Shown: positions 8,597-17,300, counted from the first letter of the stretch. The stretch is 64,000 nucleotides of DNA from Arcanobacterium sp. S3PF19 (GCF_000758825.1 NZ_JRMX01000005.1:149019-213018); one strand, 5' to 3'. Notes: a model not told the origin generated them from the letters alone. Numbers and translations are program-made.

Positions 8597-10002
8597 TATT
8601 CATTCTCTTTTTCATTTTCCGTGCCGGTGGGGAAAAGCCCGTCAAAATCTTCGTCGGAAATCTCCACGTCCCGCAGATCCGAACCGCTTTCCCGTTCGGC
8701 TGCCGGCTTTTCACCGCCTCCGTTTTCGGCTTCGTTTTCGGACGGATCCGAAGCGGTCTTTTCCTCTTCATTTTCCGGTTCGTCGTCCAAAATATCGTTC
8801 AGGTCCACCATCAGATCGCCGCCGTTTTCACCCGTAAGTTTCGCCTCCCACTCGGCGCGCAGTGCCCCGGCTTCCTCTTCCCGTCCCAATTCCGCCAAAC
8901 GGTCTGCCTTTACCAACTGTACCCTGGCGGCAAGAGCGGGATTTAGGTTTTCAACCAAAATTTTCTCCAAAACCTTCAGCCCGCCCCGGGCATCTCCCAG
9001 ATCGCCGTGCGCACCGGAGGCAACCAGCGCGAGTTCGATTTTCGCTTCGGGTTCAAGACGGTTCAGCGCAATCCCCTCAATAAACCGCAGCGCTTTTTCG
9101 GATCTGCCCAGTCCGCGTTCCGCGTCCGCCTCCAGGGGCACATGGGAATAATCGTCGCTCATGCGGCGGTATGTGCGCAGTTCGGTCAGGGCCTGCCTGT
9201 ATCGCCCGGTCAGATACGCGGTAATTCCCAGAGCCTCGCGTACCACGTCGATCCGCGCCGCGCGCGTGTACGCCGCCCGGGCATGTCTGTATGCCGTCTC
9301 GGGTTCGATATCCAGCATTTCTCCGGCGTAGGCCAAATGGCGTGCCACGGCCTCGGCATTTTCCCGGTTCAGATTGCGCAGGTGCAGACGCGTATCGGCA
9401 TCCAGACTTTCTGCGGTAACGGACTGCGGAATCTCACTGAGAATCTGTGCCCTGGCATCACGGAAGTTTCGGTCTTCGCGGGCAGGCCTGTATTCTCTGC
9501 GTTCGTTTCCGCCGAACCGTCCTTTGTTTTCCCCATAGTCCCGACGCTCCCGGGCTTTGCCGTCCCTAAAGTCCGGCCGGTCTTCACGCCGGAAATCCTT
9601 TCTTTCCCGCTTCCCCTCAAAGCGTTTGGAATAGCCGCGTCCTGCGCCGCGCGCGTCACGCCCGTCTTTGCTCTCCCCGGTGCGGTATTGCCGGCGCTGC
9701 GGCCGGCCGGAATCAAAATTTTCCTCCCGGCGCGCAGTGCCTGCGTCCTCACGGCCGAAACGGTTCCGGTATTTACCGCCCCCGTCGCCTCTTTTGCCGT
9801 TTCCGTTTGCGCCGCGCGCGTCACGCCCTCCGCGCTGCTCTTCGCCCGCCGACCATAGGCGTTTGCCGCCTTTTCCGTCTGTACGCGAATCCCGAAAAGA
9901 ACGTTTCCCCGATGCGCGGCGGCCGGACGAAGCAGGGCGCCACATAGATCCTCCCGTGCCGTTCTTCCCCCGCCGGGTGCTTTGCTGTTGATTTTCAGGC
10001 AT
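8596..10002 (-). CDS. TPR-repeat protein with Arg/Gly/Asp-rich disordered N-terminus
   Basis: 468 residues from the ATG at 10002, which has GAGGAAAAT as ribosome site; a longer frame to 10083 lacks one. Residues 1-180 are a low-complexity R/G/D/K/E tract with repeated GRDARGA and FRREDR-like units, typical of an RNA-binding or phase-separating tail. Residues about 185-400 are helical TPR-like repeats (AEAVARHLAYAGEML, AYRHARAAYTRAAR, YRQALTELRTYRRM). The C-terminus is very acidic. The homologue Rv1691 sits at the same place in M. tuberculosis with no assigned role. It appears to be the first gene of the operon running to murJ. Confidence 0.75.
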   Translation of the reverse strand: MPENQQQSTRRGKNGTGGSMWRPASSGRRASGKRSFRDSRTDGKGGKRLWSAGEEQRGGRDARGANGNGKRGDGGGKYRNRFGREDAGTARREENFDSGRPQRRQYRTGESKDGRDARGAGRGYSKRFEGKRERKDFRREDRPDFRDGKARERRDYGENKGRFGGNERREYRPAREDRNFRDARAQILSEIPQSVTAESLDADTRLHLRNLNRENAEAVARHLAYAGEMLDIEPETAYRHARAAYTRAARIDVVREALGITAYLTGRYRQALTELRTYRRMSDDYSHVPLEADAERGLGRSEKALRFIEGIALNRLEPEAKIELALVASGAHGDLGDARGGLKVLEKILVENLNPALAARVQLVKADRLAELGREEEAGALRAEWEAKLTGENGGDLMVDLNDILDDEPENEEEKTASDPSENEAENGGGEKPAAERESGSDLRDVEISDEDFDGLFPTGTENEKENE

Positions 10003-10163
10003 ATTTTCCTCGTACTTCGGTATAAAAATTTTCAAACACTGCCTTATCAGGTTACCCGTTTCCGCGTATATATGAGGAGACAAAACGGTGTGATTTTGCT
10101 TTTCTTATTTTGCGCGGGCGCAATAAGCGGGAGATACGCTGTTTTTCCTCTATGATTGAAGGT

Positions 10164-11246
10164 ATGAGTGAACAGGTCCGGGCGTTCCGCCAAAATGTGA
10201 ATCAGTTCTTGGAAAAGTATCTGAATGCCACCGCTATCCCCGCACAAGACGTTGACGGGCGAATCCGCGATTCGTTTCTTGCGCCTGCCGCCGCACTGGC
10301 CGGAGGCGGAAAACGCACCCGGGCACTTTTTCTGGCCGCCGGGTGGCAGATGTTTTCCCCGACACCCGATTCCCTGCCGGTTACCGCCGCCGCCGCATTG
10401 GAGCTGTATCAGCTTTCCGCGCTGATTCACGACGATATTATCGACGGCGCATCTCTGCGCAGGGGCAGCGAAACCGCCCACGTGTATTTTCAAAAAGAAC
10501 ACGGCCGGGAGCATTGGGCAGGCAGCGGGGAGGAATACGGACGCAGCGGCGCGATTCTGCTTGGCGATTTTCTTCTTTCTCTTTCCGCACTTACTTTTGC
10601 CGACGCGGAAGCGGTGAACGATACGGCGCGGGCAGAAGCGCAGAAAATGTTTCACCGCATGACGGCAGAGGTTGCTTTTGGGCAGTATTTGGATATGCGC
10701 GGCGAATACCTGCCTTTGGACAGCGGCCACGACGCGGCGCTGCGCGGGGCAATGTCAGTGCTGTATCACAAATCCGCCCGCTATTCCGTGGAAGTTCCGC
10801 TGCTGCTGGGAGCGGTTTTGGCAGGGGCCCGCCGTGCCGATCTGGCTGCGGTTTCACGTATCGGACGTCCTTTGGGGGAAGCGTTTCAGATGCGGGACGA
10901 CGTTTTGGGAATTTTCGGCGATCCGCGGGAGACGGGCAAGCCCGCCGGAGACGATCTGCGGGAAGGAAAACGCACGGTTTTGCTTTCCCTGACGCGCAAA
11001 ATGCTTGCCGGTGAAGCGGAAGACCGCCGTCAGGCGGATGACTTCGATGCGCTGATCGGCAGAGAGCTGACAGACGAAGAACTGCGCAGGGCGCGTGGGT
11101 ATATTGTCGGCAGCGGAGCGCTTGCCCGGCACGAGAAGATGATTTCCGCCCGCGAAACACTGGCCGCACAGGCTGCCCGGGATCTGGGCAGAAAAAGCAC
11201 CATCCTTGATCTGCTGATGGATCTGCTTCGCGCCAGGCGCTCGTAA
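10164..11246 (+). CDS. Polyprenyl (geranylgeranyl-type) diphosphate synthase
   Basis: 360 residues from the ATG at 10164; an ATG at 10152 would add four. All-helical trans-prenyltransferase with the first Asp-rich motif IHDDIIDGASLRRG (about residue 92), AGGGKRTRALF for IPP binding, and the second Asp-rich motif QMRDDVLGIFG. It condenses IPP with an allylic diphosphate to C20 or longer products for carotenoid, quinone or lipid carrier synthesis; chain length cannot be read securely. It corresponds in position to Rv2173 (idsA2), upstream of the Rv2175c/pknL pair. It is divergent from the TPR gene, with the promoters in 10003-10163. Confidence 0.88.
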   Translation: MSEQVRAFRQNVNQFLEKYLNATAIPAQDVDGRIRDSFLAPAAALAGGGKRTRALFLAAGWQMFSPTPDSLPVTAAAALELYQLSALIHDDIIDGASLRRGSETAHVYFQKEHGREHWAGSGEEYGRSGAILLGDFLLSLSALTFADAEAVNDTARAEAQKMFHRMTAEVAFGQYLDMRGEYLPLDSGHDAALRGAMSVLYHKSARYSVEVPLLLGAVLAGARRADLAAVSRIGRPLGEAFQMRDDVLGIFGDPRETGKPAGDDLREGKRTVLLSLTRKMLAGEAEDRRQADDFDALIGRELTDEELRRARGYIVGSGALARHEKMISARETLAAQAARDLGRKSTILDLLMDLLRARRS

Positions 11247-11274
11247 CGCTGCCCGGGGCGTTAAACCGCGGTTA
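11244..11274. terminator. Hairpins between convergent genes
   Basis: TAACGC and GCGTTA pair around a TGCCCGGG loop at 11244-11263, and AACCGCGGTT, a perfect palindrome, follows directly and runs into a short A/T tract. It lies between the convergent ends of the prenyl synthase and the Rv2175c-like gene, so it may serve both. Confidence 0.45.
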
Positions 11275-11631
11275 AAAAATCAGTCCCGTGATTTCCCTGC
11301 GGACAGCGTGAATATTGTTTTCCCGAAGAGCCTGCAGAGGTGTGGTTCCCAGCACGTCGTTTTCTTCCAGGAGCCAGCGCATTGCCTCTTCGGAATCGAA
11401 TCCGGCATCGCGCAGGGCAGTCAGCGTTCCGCGCAGAGGCCGCAGGATCTCCCATTTTCCCGATTTATCCGTAAACTGCAGTCTGTGTACCGCGAGTGCG
11501 TTGTTCGGCCCCCGGCGGACCGCAAGGAGAAAGTTGCCGCGGACGAGGTTGCGCACGTCGCGCAGCGGGATCTGCAGCAGTTCGGAGACTTCCGGGTAGC
11601 TGAGCCATTGGGGCATATCATTTGAATCCAT
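11272..11631 (-). CDS. Rv2175c-like winged-helix DNA-binding protein
   Basis: 119 residues from the ATG at 11631, with no SD but a TATAAT box ending six bases before the ATG, the hallmark of a leaderless actinobacterial mRNA. The N-terminal part, WLSYPEVSELLQIPLRDVRNLVRG, is a helix-turn-helix like excisionase/MerR DNA-reading heads. The C-terminal half (LRPLRGTLTALRDAGFDSEEAMRWLLEEND) matches the Rv2175c family architecture. In M. tuberculosis Rv2175c binds DNA and is phosphorylated by the neighbouring kinase PknL, which abolishes binding. The kinase gene at 13407 preserves that pairing. Targets are unknown. Confidence 0.78.
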   Translation of the reverse strand: MDSNDMPQWLSYPEVSELLQIPLRDVRNLVRGNFLLAVRRGPNNALAVHRLQFTDKSGKWEILRPLRGTLTALRDAGFDSEEAMRWLLEENDVLGTTPLQALRENNIHAVRREITGLIF

Positions 11632-11637
11632 CACGCG

Positions 11638-11643
11638 ATTATA
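11638..11643 (-). promoter_or_regulatory. -10 box TATAAT of a leaderless transcript
   Basis: TATAAT on the minus strand, followed by CGCGTG and then the ATG of the Rv2175c-like gene, so transcription would begin at or next to the start codon. The -35 region is weak (AAGTCG at 17 bases). Confidence 0.6.
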
Positions 11644-11773
11644 ATACCAATTTTTTGTTTCGACTTTACGACACACTACAAAATGAACTATGCTCTCAAT
11701 TGTAACAATTAAAACGTTTTGAACTTTTGTCACACCAAAAACAGGTGGGCACAACTATATTGCGGAGGCAAGT

Positions 11774-13327
11774 GTGTCGAAAAAAATGTTAAAAGGTACC
11801 GGTACCACTCTCGCCGTAGCAGCGCTTGTGGGCGCAGTTGCCCCGACAGCCGCCACGCCGGCAAACAATATTCCGGAACAGAACGCAGATCCCCATCTTC
11901 GCGGCAACACCGTTCTCGACCATGAGGCACTTTCGCAGACCGACGGAAAACAGAAAATAAAAACGGGCTACAAAGTACAGAGCGGAGACGATCTGTCCGC
12001 AATTGCACAAAAATTCGCAGTGACGGAAAAAGATCTGATCGCTGCCAACCGTCTGGAAGCCGGAGCCGCGCTCCGGCCGGGCAAATGGCTGCAGATTCCC
12101 GCAGCGGATGCGGATAAAGACAGCCAAACGAAGTCTGCACCCGAAAGCAATACGCCCGCCGCGCCCGCTCCCGCGCCTGTCGCGGCTGCGGTTCACACCG
12201 CAGGGAACACACCCGCGGCACCCGCCGCTCCCCTGCACTCTGCCGCCCCCGCTGCGCGGCGCATCGTAACTCCGGCGCACCCGGCCGCTTCCGCGGAAAG
12301 ATCCGCGGACAGAAAAGCCTTCGCCGGATATACGGTCTTCGCGGCCTTCGACGCAAAAACCTCATTGGATCGGAACCGTTCCGTTTCCGCGGCGGAGGCG
12401 AAACCCGCAGTGGCGAAAAAGCGCACACGCCGGGCACTGAGCGAGGCACCGCAGACTGATCCGCAGCCTGTGCTGGTGCCCAAGATCTCCGTATCGGCCT
12501 CTCCGAAACAAAACCCGTCTCCCGCACCGACGCCCGCGCCTGTCGCGGCTGCGGTTCACACCGCAGGGAACACACCCGCAGCGCCCGCCGCGCCCAAGAC
12601 CGCTGTGCAAAGCGCGGCTCCGGCTGAGGTGCGGAAAGCCGACACACCCGAAGACACCGACCGTCTGGCACGCGAAGTTATGGCAGGAAAATACGGCTCC
12701 GGGGAAACCCGCCGGGCACTGCTGGGAAGCAGATATGCCGCAGTTCAGCAGCGGGTAAATCAGATTTCCGGTTCACGCGCACAGGCAAAACCGGCGCAGA
12801 CACAGGCCGCCGCGCCCAAAACAGGGAAAACACCCAAAGCACAGCTGGTAAAGAATAATTTCCCCGGATACACGTATCCGCAGGCCACCGTAAACGCGGC
12901 AAACGAAAACAAACACGCTCTCGTTGCCTCAAAGCTTCCCTCAAAAGCCGAGGTGCAGCGGATGGTGGCAGGCACGGCGGCGCAGATGGGTGTGAATCCG
13001 AAGCTGGCTCTCGCCCATGCTTTCGTTGAGTCCGGTTTTGACGCCGCGGCTGTTTCTCCGGCCAATGCCGTGGGAACAATGCAGGTAATCCCGGGATCCG
13101 GAAAATGGGCGGGAAGTCTCGTAGGCCGCAAACTGAATCTGCTCAATCCGCAGGACAATATCGTCGCGGGTGTGGCAATTATCAGATATCTCCAGAAACA
13201 CGCGGACTCCCTCGAACAGGGCATCGCCGGATATTATCAGGGACTGGGCGGGGTAAAGAAGAACGGAATGCGCCCGGATACCGTAAAATACGTGGCAAAA
13301 GTCAAGAATGCGATGAGCCGCTTCTGA
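11774..13327 (+). CDS. Secreted LysM / SLT-type lytic transglycosylase
   Basis: 517 residues from a GTG with SD GGAGG. A signal peptide (LAVAALVGAVAPTAATPA) is followed by one LysM domain at about residues 60-105 (GYKVQSGDDLSAIAQKF) and then a long Pro/Ala/Lys-rich linker (110-380). The C-terminal SLT domain (385-517) contains LALAHAFVESGFDAAAVS, with the catalytic Glu in VESGF, then SPANAVGTMQVIP and AGVAIIRYL. It should cleave peptidoglycan outside the membrane. It lies between the kinase substrate homologue and the PASTA kinase, so hydrolysis may be tied to kinase signalling (inference). Confidence 0.88.
   Translation: MSKKMLKGTGTTLAVAALVGAVAPTAATPANNIPEQNADPHLRGNTVLDHEALSQTDGKQKIKTGYKVQSGDDLSAIAQKFAVTEKDLIAANRLEAGAALRPGKWLQIPAADADKDSQTKSAPESNTPAAPAPAPVAAAVHTAGNTPAAPAAPLHSAAPAARRIVTPAHPAASAERSADRKAFAGYTVFAAFDAKTSLDRNRSVSAAEAKPAVAKKRTRRALSEAPQTDPQPVLVPKISVSASPKQNPSPAPTPAPVAAAVHTAGNTPAAPAAPKTAVQSAAPAEVRKADTPEDTDRLAREVMAGKYGSGETRRALLGSRYAAVQQRVNQISGSRAQAKPAQTQAAAPKTGKTPKAQLVKNNFPGYTYPQATVNAANENKHALVASKLPSKAEVQRMVAGTAAQMGVNPKLALAHAFVESGFDAAAVSPANAVGTMQVIPGSGKWAGSLVGRKLNLLNPQDNIVAGVAIIRYLQKHADSLEQGIAGYYQGLGGVKKNGMRPDTVKYVAKVKNAMSRF
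12170..12579 (+). repeat. 47-bp direct repeat pair inside the transglycosylase linker
   Basis: Positions 12170-12216 and 12533-12579 are identical over 47 bases and encode the same APVAAAVHTAGNTP segment in the Pro/Ala-rich linker. Identity at the DNA level implies a recent duplication, and recombination between the copies would delete 363 bases (121 codons) in frame. Confidence 0.85.
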
Positions 13328-13406
13328 ATATCCGTCCCCGGTCCGTATCGGCAACATAACGTGGGTTTGTCGGGTACGGACCGGCTATTTTAGGTAACCT
13401 GAGAGA

Positions 13407-15440
13407 GTGAAGAACAGCGACTATCTGATCGGCACAGTTATTGATGCCAGATACCGTATTGACGCACTGATCGCCCGCGGAGGAATGGCCAGTGTCTACC
13501 GCGCGGACGATCTGCGCCTGGAGCGTCCCGTTGCACTGAAACTGATTCATCCGCATCTGGCGGAACAGGACAATTTTACCGCCCGTTTCATCCGCGAGGC
13601 ACGCGCCGCCGCTTCGCTGAACGACCCGCACATTGTTGCCGTGCACGATCAGGGCGTGGCCCACACCCCCGAAGGCGAACGGGCTTATCTGGTGATGGAG
13701 CTGGTAAACGGCCCTAATCTGCGCAGCGAATTAAACCGCCTGGGATCACTCACCCTCGGACAGACGCTTTCCCTCATCGAACAGATTCTTCACGCTCTTG
13801 CCGCGGCACATAAAGCAGGCATCGTCCACCGCGACGTGAAACCCGAAAACATTCTGCTCTCGGCGCCTCTTCGCCCGGGCAGCGTGCATGCGCAGGAAAC
13901 GGCAAAAGTAGCGGACTTCGGTCTCGCCCACGCCGCAGGCAGTCTGAGCGCCGGCACATCCGCCGTTCTGGGAACAGTGGCATATCTCGCACCCGAAATT
14001 CTCTCCGGCCGGCGGGCGGATGCCGCCGCCGATATTTACTCCGTGGGAATCATGGCCTACGAACTCCTTGCGGGGGAACTTCCCTACCCCGGCACCTCCG
14101 CATTTTCCCTTGCCTACGCCCACCTTAACAGGCAGATTCCGCGGATCGGGGAAAAACTTGAATGGATTCCGGAGGAAATCGACTCTCTGATTTCGCTTTT
14201 CACCGCCAAAAACACAGCCGAAAGACCCGCAAACGCGCAGGAGGCACTGAAAATACTGCGGCATGCCGAAAGCATGATTTCCCCGGAGCTCCTGCTTCGC
14301 CGGCTGCCCATATTCCCGCCGAAAGCCAATACGCTGCCCACGCAGGTTCAGCCTTCATCTGCCGAAGCGCCGACCGAAACGAAAAATACCCCCGCGGCCG
14401 GAGAACAGCCTGCATACACCGCAGACCTGCACCCGCAGCCGGCAGTCACGGAAATACTTGCAACGGCCCCCGGGACTTCTCTCCCTGAACGGCACTCCGC
14501 CGCACGTATGGCACAGACTGCGGAAAAACAAAAGAAAAAACGGAAACACAGATCCCGCCGCCTGCCGATTTTCCTCCTTCCGCTGCTGATCCTCGCCGCA
14601 CTGTGCGCATCGGGCGGATACTGGTGGTTTGAATACGGGCCCGGCATGCGCCTGCAGGTAACGGACGTTGCGGGAAAAACCTCCGCCGCTGCCGCCGCAC
14701 AGCTGAAAAAGGCCGGTTTTACCGCCGTGGAAACACAATATGCGTTTTCCGATACCGTTGCCAAAGATACCGCTATCGGAACAGACCCCAAAGCAGGGAG
14801 CAAAATCCACCCCTCCGCAAAACTGCGGCTGCTTATTTCCCGGGGAGTGGAATATCTGCAGGTTCCCGACCTGGTAAATCTGAATGCGGATGAAGCCCAA
14901 AAACTGCTCGGAAAGTCCCGTTTCCGGGCACGGCAGCGTGAAGACTGGTCCGAAACCGCGGAAAAAGGAAAAGTAATCAGTCAGCAGCCGGCAGCCGGCA
15001 CATCCGCCGTGCACGATTCGGAGGTTCTCTTTACCGTTTCCAAAGGGCGCAAACCGATTTTGGTGCCCGACGTTACGGGAATGGCGGAAACAGAGGCACG
15101 CGCCGCGCTCGAAGCACAGTCACTGCGTGTTTCCGAAACCGAAACCTACTCGGATACCGTGGAAAAAGGCCGTATTATTTCCCTGAGTCCCGGTGCGGGT
15201 ACAACGCTGCACGCAAACGACACCGTAACGCTGACCGTTTCGAAGGGCAAAACTCCGGTTCCCGTGCCCAATGTGGTCGGCAGACAGCTCGGAGAAGCCG
15301 TGAAAATCCTGAAAGATGCGGGATTTAATGTGGATGTGCAAAAAATTCTCGGCGGACTTTTCAAAACCGTGCGTCTGCAAAATCCCGCGGGCGGAGAAAA
15401 ACTGCAGCCCGGCAGCACTGTGTCACTCACGGTTGTGTGA
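13407..15440 (+). CDS. PASTA-domain Ser/Thr protein kinase (PknL/PknB-like)
   Basis: 677 residues from a GTG preceded by GAGAGA. Kinase domain at residues 12-275: glycine loop ARGGMASVY, Lys in VALKLIH, catalytic HRDVKPENIL, DFGLAHA and APEILSG. A basic juxtamembrane stretch (QKKKRKHRSRR) and one transmembrane helix (FLLPLLILAALCASGGYWW, about 390-410) lead to four extracellular PASTA repeats beginning near 415, 485, 552 and 618. PASTA kinases sense muropeptides or lipid II and phosphorylate wall and division proteins. Position next to an Rv2175c homologue marks it as the PknL counterpart, although M. tuberculosis PknL has no PASTA repeats. Confidence 0.92.
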   Translation: MKNSDYLIGTVIDARYRIDALIARGGMASVYRADDLRLERPVALKLIHPHLAEQDNFTARFIREARAAASLNDPHIVAVHDQGVAHTPEGERAYLVMELVNGPNLRSELNRLGSLTLGQTLSLIEQILHALAAAHKAGIVHRDVKPENILLSAPLRPGSVHAQETAKVADFGLAHAAGSLSAGTSAVLGTVAYLAPEILSGRRADAAADIYSVGIMAYELLAGELPYPGTSAFSLAYAHLNRQIPRIGEKLEWIPEEIDSLISLFTAKNTAERPANAQEALKILRHAESMISPELLLRRLPIFPPKANTLPTQVQPSSAEAPTETKNTPAAGEQPAYTADLHPQPAVTEILATAPGTSLPERHSAARMAQTAEKQKKKRKHRSRRLPIFLLPLLILAALCASGGYWWFEYGPGMRLQVTDVAGKTSAAAAAQLKKAGFTAVETQYAFSDTVAKDTAIGTDPKAGSKIHPSAKLRLLISRGVEYLQVPDLVNLNADEAQKLLGKSRFRARQREDWSETAEKGKVISQQPAAGTSAVHDSEVLFTVSKGRKPILVPDVTGMAETEARAALEAQSLRVSETETYSDTVEKGRIISLSPGAGTTLHANDTVTLTVSKGKTPVPVPNVVGRQLGEAVKILKDAGFNVDVQKILGGLFKTVRLQNPAGGEKLQPGSTVSLTVV

Positions 15441-15461
15441 CCGGCCTGCTTCGGACGCAAA

Positions 15462-15490
15462 GCGGGGGGGGCACCGTAGTACCCCCCCGC
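15462..15490. terminator. G8/C7 hairpin between convergent genes
   Basis: GCGGGGGGG and CCCCCCCGC pair around ACCGTAGTA-like loop bases just after the kinase stop. The stem is extremely stable but has no U-tract directly after it on either strand. The G8 and C7 runs are slippage-prone. Confidence 0.5.
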
Positions 15491-15510
15491 GAAAAGTGTT
15501 TCGGCTGTTT

Positions 15511-15540
15511 TGCCCGCCCGCGGCGCGGGCAGCCGTTTTT
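15511..15540 (+). terminator. Rho-independent terminator of the kinase operon
   Basis: TGCCCGC pairs with GCGGGCA, followed closely by CCGTTTTTTATT on the plus strand. It abuts the stop codon of the convergent PPi-PFK gene. Confidence 0.6.
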
Positions 15541-16766
15541 TATTCTGCGTGTTCCGACTTCGGCTCCCACTGCTGACCGATGTCCTGCATGAGATCCTTA
15601 AACCATTTCTGCGTGACGTCAAACGGCTTTGCGCCGGCAATTCTCCCGAAATCAATTGCCTTCATTGTATCGCCGTCTTCTTCGTCATTGCCGATCACGC
15701 CGGATTCGCCGCGCAGGGCACACTCCACCGCCATCTGCGCCATCTGCGCAATCAGTTTCTGATCTGCTTCGTTTGACGCCGCGGAACGGGAGAAATATCC
15801 GGACTTTTGAACCATCACTTTTTCCGCCCCGATTGCCTGCGAGAACTGTTTGGCGAACCACTGCCCGGGATTGATCGTGTCCAGCTTCACGTGACCGAAC
15901 GGGTCGCGTTCCACTTCTTTTCCTTCTTCCAGCAGTTCTTCGATGATCTCGTCAATTCCCGCACCTTCGGAAAGGAAAATGTTTACATTGCCGATCTCAT
16001 CCATAATTTTACGCAGCCGGGAAGCCTCCGTATCCAGATCAAAGGTAATTTCGGGAATATATACGGCATGCACATCCCACCGGTCGCCGGAAAGACCCGA
16101 AGAGGGCACCCAATCCTGCTCCCGCACCCATTTATGATAGTTATCCGCCGCCTGCGCCGTCAGATATCCGCAGTTGCGGCCCATTACTTCGTGAATGATC
16201 AGCATTCTCGGATTGGAGCGGTGTTCGCCGACGATATTTTGGGCAAACTTTGCCGCCTGCTCCGCAGCGGTCCACGCCCCGAGAGACTGGCGAATCGGCA
16301 CGATATCGTTGTCAATCGTCTTCGGCAGTCCCACAACCGTCAGTTTATAGTTGTTGTCGCGAAGATACGCCGCCAGATCCGCCGCGGTGGTGTTGGTATC
16401 GTCCCCGCCGATCGTATGCAGCACGTCCACGCCGTCGCGGCGCAGATTTTCCGCCGCAACTTCCAAAGCGTTCTCCCCCGGCCTGATTAAGCCGCGGTCC
16501 ACAAGATCCTGCGAATTGGTCAGCTTCACACGCGAATTGCCGATCGGCGAGCCGCCGAATTTTGCCAGTGCCGCGGCGTTGCGCCGTGCGTGTTCGTCAA
16601 ACACCACATAATTGCCCGTCAGCAGACCGTGATATCCGTACTGATAACCGATAATTTCAATCTTGGGATCAAGGGCAGTGTAGCGCTGGATCAGTTCTCC
16701 GACCGCAGTGGACAGACAGGGCGCAAATCCGCCTGCGGTGAGAAGAGCAACACGGCGAACCGTCAT
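15540..16766 (-). CDS. pfp: Pyrophosphate-dependent 6-phosphofructokinase
   Basis: 408 residues with SD GAAGGAAGG. The phosphate-donor loop reads GGDDTN: the Asp where ATP-PFKs have Gly (GGDGS) is the classic determinant of PPi use. PKTIDND is the substrate and metal motif, with Lys in the PPi-type position, and MGRNCGYL binds sugar phosphate. The enzyme interconverts fructose-6-phosphate and fructose-1,6-bisphosphate, reversibly, using PPi. A GGTATAAAC sequence upstream could be its own -10 region. With PpgK at 39806 it points to glycolysis that spends PPi and polyphosphate rather than ATP. Confidence 0.92.
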   Translation of the reverse strand: MTVRRVALLTAGGFAPCLSTAVGELIQRYTALDPKIEIIGYQYGYHGLLTGNYVVFDEHARRNAAALAKFGGSPIGNSRVKLTNSQDLVDRGLIRPGENALEVAAENLRRDGVDVLHTIGGDDTNTTAADLAAYLRDNNYKLTVVGLPKTIDNDIVPIRQSLGAWTAAEQAAKFAQNIVGEHRSNPRMLIIHEVMGRNCGYLTAQAADNYHKWVREQDWVPSSGLSGDRWDVHAVYIPEITFDLDTEASRLRKIMDEIGNVNIFLSEGAGIDEIIEELLEEGKEVERDPFGHVKLDTINPGQWFAKQFSQAIGAEKVMVQKSGYFSRSAASNEADQKLIAQMAQMAVECALRGESGVIGNDEEDGDTMKAIDFGRIAGAKPFDVTQKWFKDLMQDIGQQWEPKSEHAE

Positions 16767-16839
16767 TGTGGACCTTCCTTCTTTTTGTTTACGAATTACG
16801 GTAAAACTTTTTGTTTATACCGTTGTGCGGCTTTGGCGT

Positions 16840-17259
16840 TCAGTGCTTTTTCAGCACTTCACGCACTGTAACCGCCAATTCCCGGGGATTAACCGGACAG
16901 GACAGCACGGCTGCGGGTTTTGCCACCCGCGCCAGCCATTCATCCTGGGGACGCGCGATCAGCACAATATATGGGATATCCGGGTTAATTTCGTCGCGGA
17001 TTTTCATCCCCAATCCGATTCCGCCCAATTTGGATGCCTCGGCATCCAAAATCATCAGATCAAATTTGCCTTCCCTGACTTTCAGCTCCGCACCTTGCCA
17101 GGTTGCCGCCTCCGTCCATGAGATTTTGGGCATATTCGCACCCAGGCGGACGCCGAGAGAATCAATTACCTCACGGCGCACGTTACGGTTATCGGAGTAG
17201 AGAAGAATCCGTACGGCATCTTTTTCCGTGTTCTCCGCCCCGGCATTGTGTTCGGTCAT
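16840..17259 (-). CDS. Stand-alone degenerate response-regulator receiver protein
   Basis: 139 residues covering one receiver (CheY-like) fold and no output domain. The phospho-acceptor Asp is kept (FDLMILDAEAS), but only part of the acidic pocket (YSDN), Ala in place of the conserved Thr/Ser (VLIARPQ), and Cys where the invariant Lys should be (LSCPVNP). Such changes usually mean phosphorylation-independent behaviour. No histidine kinase gene is nearby. It lies between the FKBP lipoprotein and pfp on the same strand with short gaps. Partner and role are unknown. Confidence 0.7.
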   Translation of the reverse strand: MTEHNAGAENTEKDAVRILLYSDNRNVRREVIDSLGVRLGANMPKISWTEAATWQGAELKVREGKFDLMILDAEASKLGGIGLGMKIRDEINPDIPYIVLIARPQDEWLARVAKPAAVLSCPVNPRELAVTVREVLKKH

Positions 17260-17282
17260 ACCGCTCTCATTTCATCCATTTT

Positions 17283-17300
17283 CCCGCACGGGAGTGCGGG
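17283..17300 (-). terminator. Hairpin directly after the FKBP lipoprotein gene
   Basis: CCCGCAC and GTGCGGG form a seven-pair stem with a four-base loop, starting one base after the stop codon at 17301. There is no U-tract on the minus strand, so it may be a processing or attenuation hairpin rather than a full terminator. Confidence 0.4.

Noticed and set aside
11730..12671. A 313-codon open frame on the minus strand opposite the transglycosylase
   Set aside because: It is the antisense shadow of a GC-rich, Pro/Ala-coding linker; it has no SD or domain, and the plus-strand gene has clear LysM and SLT domains.
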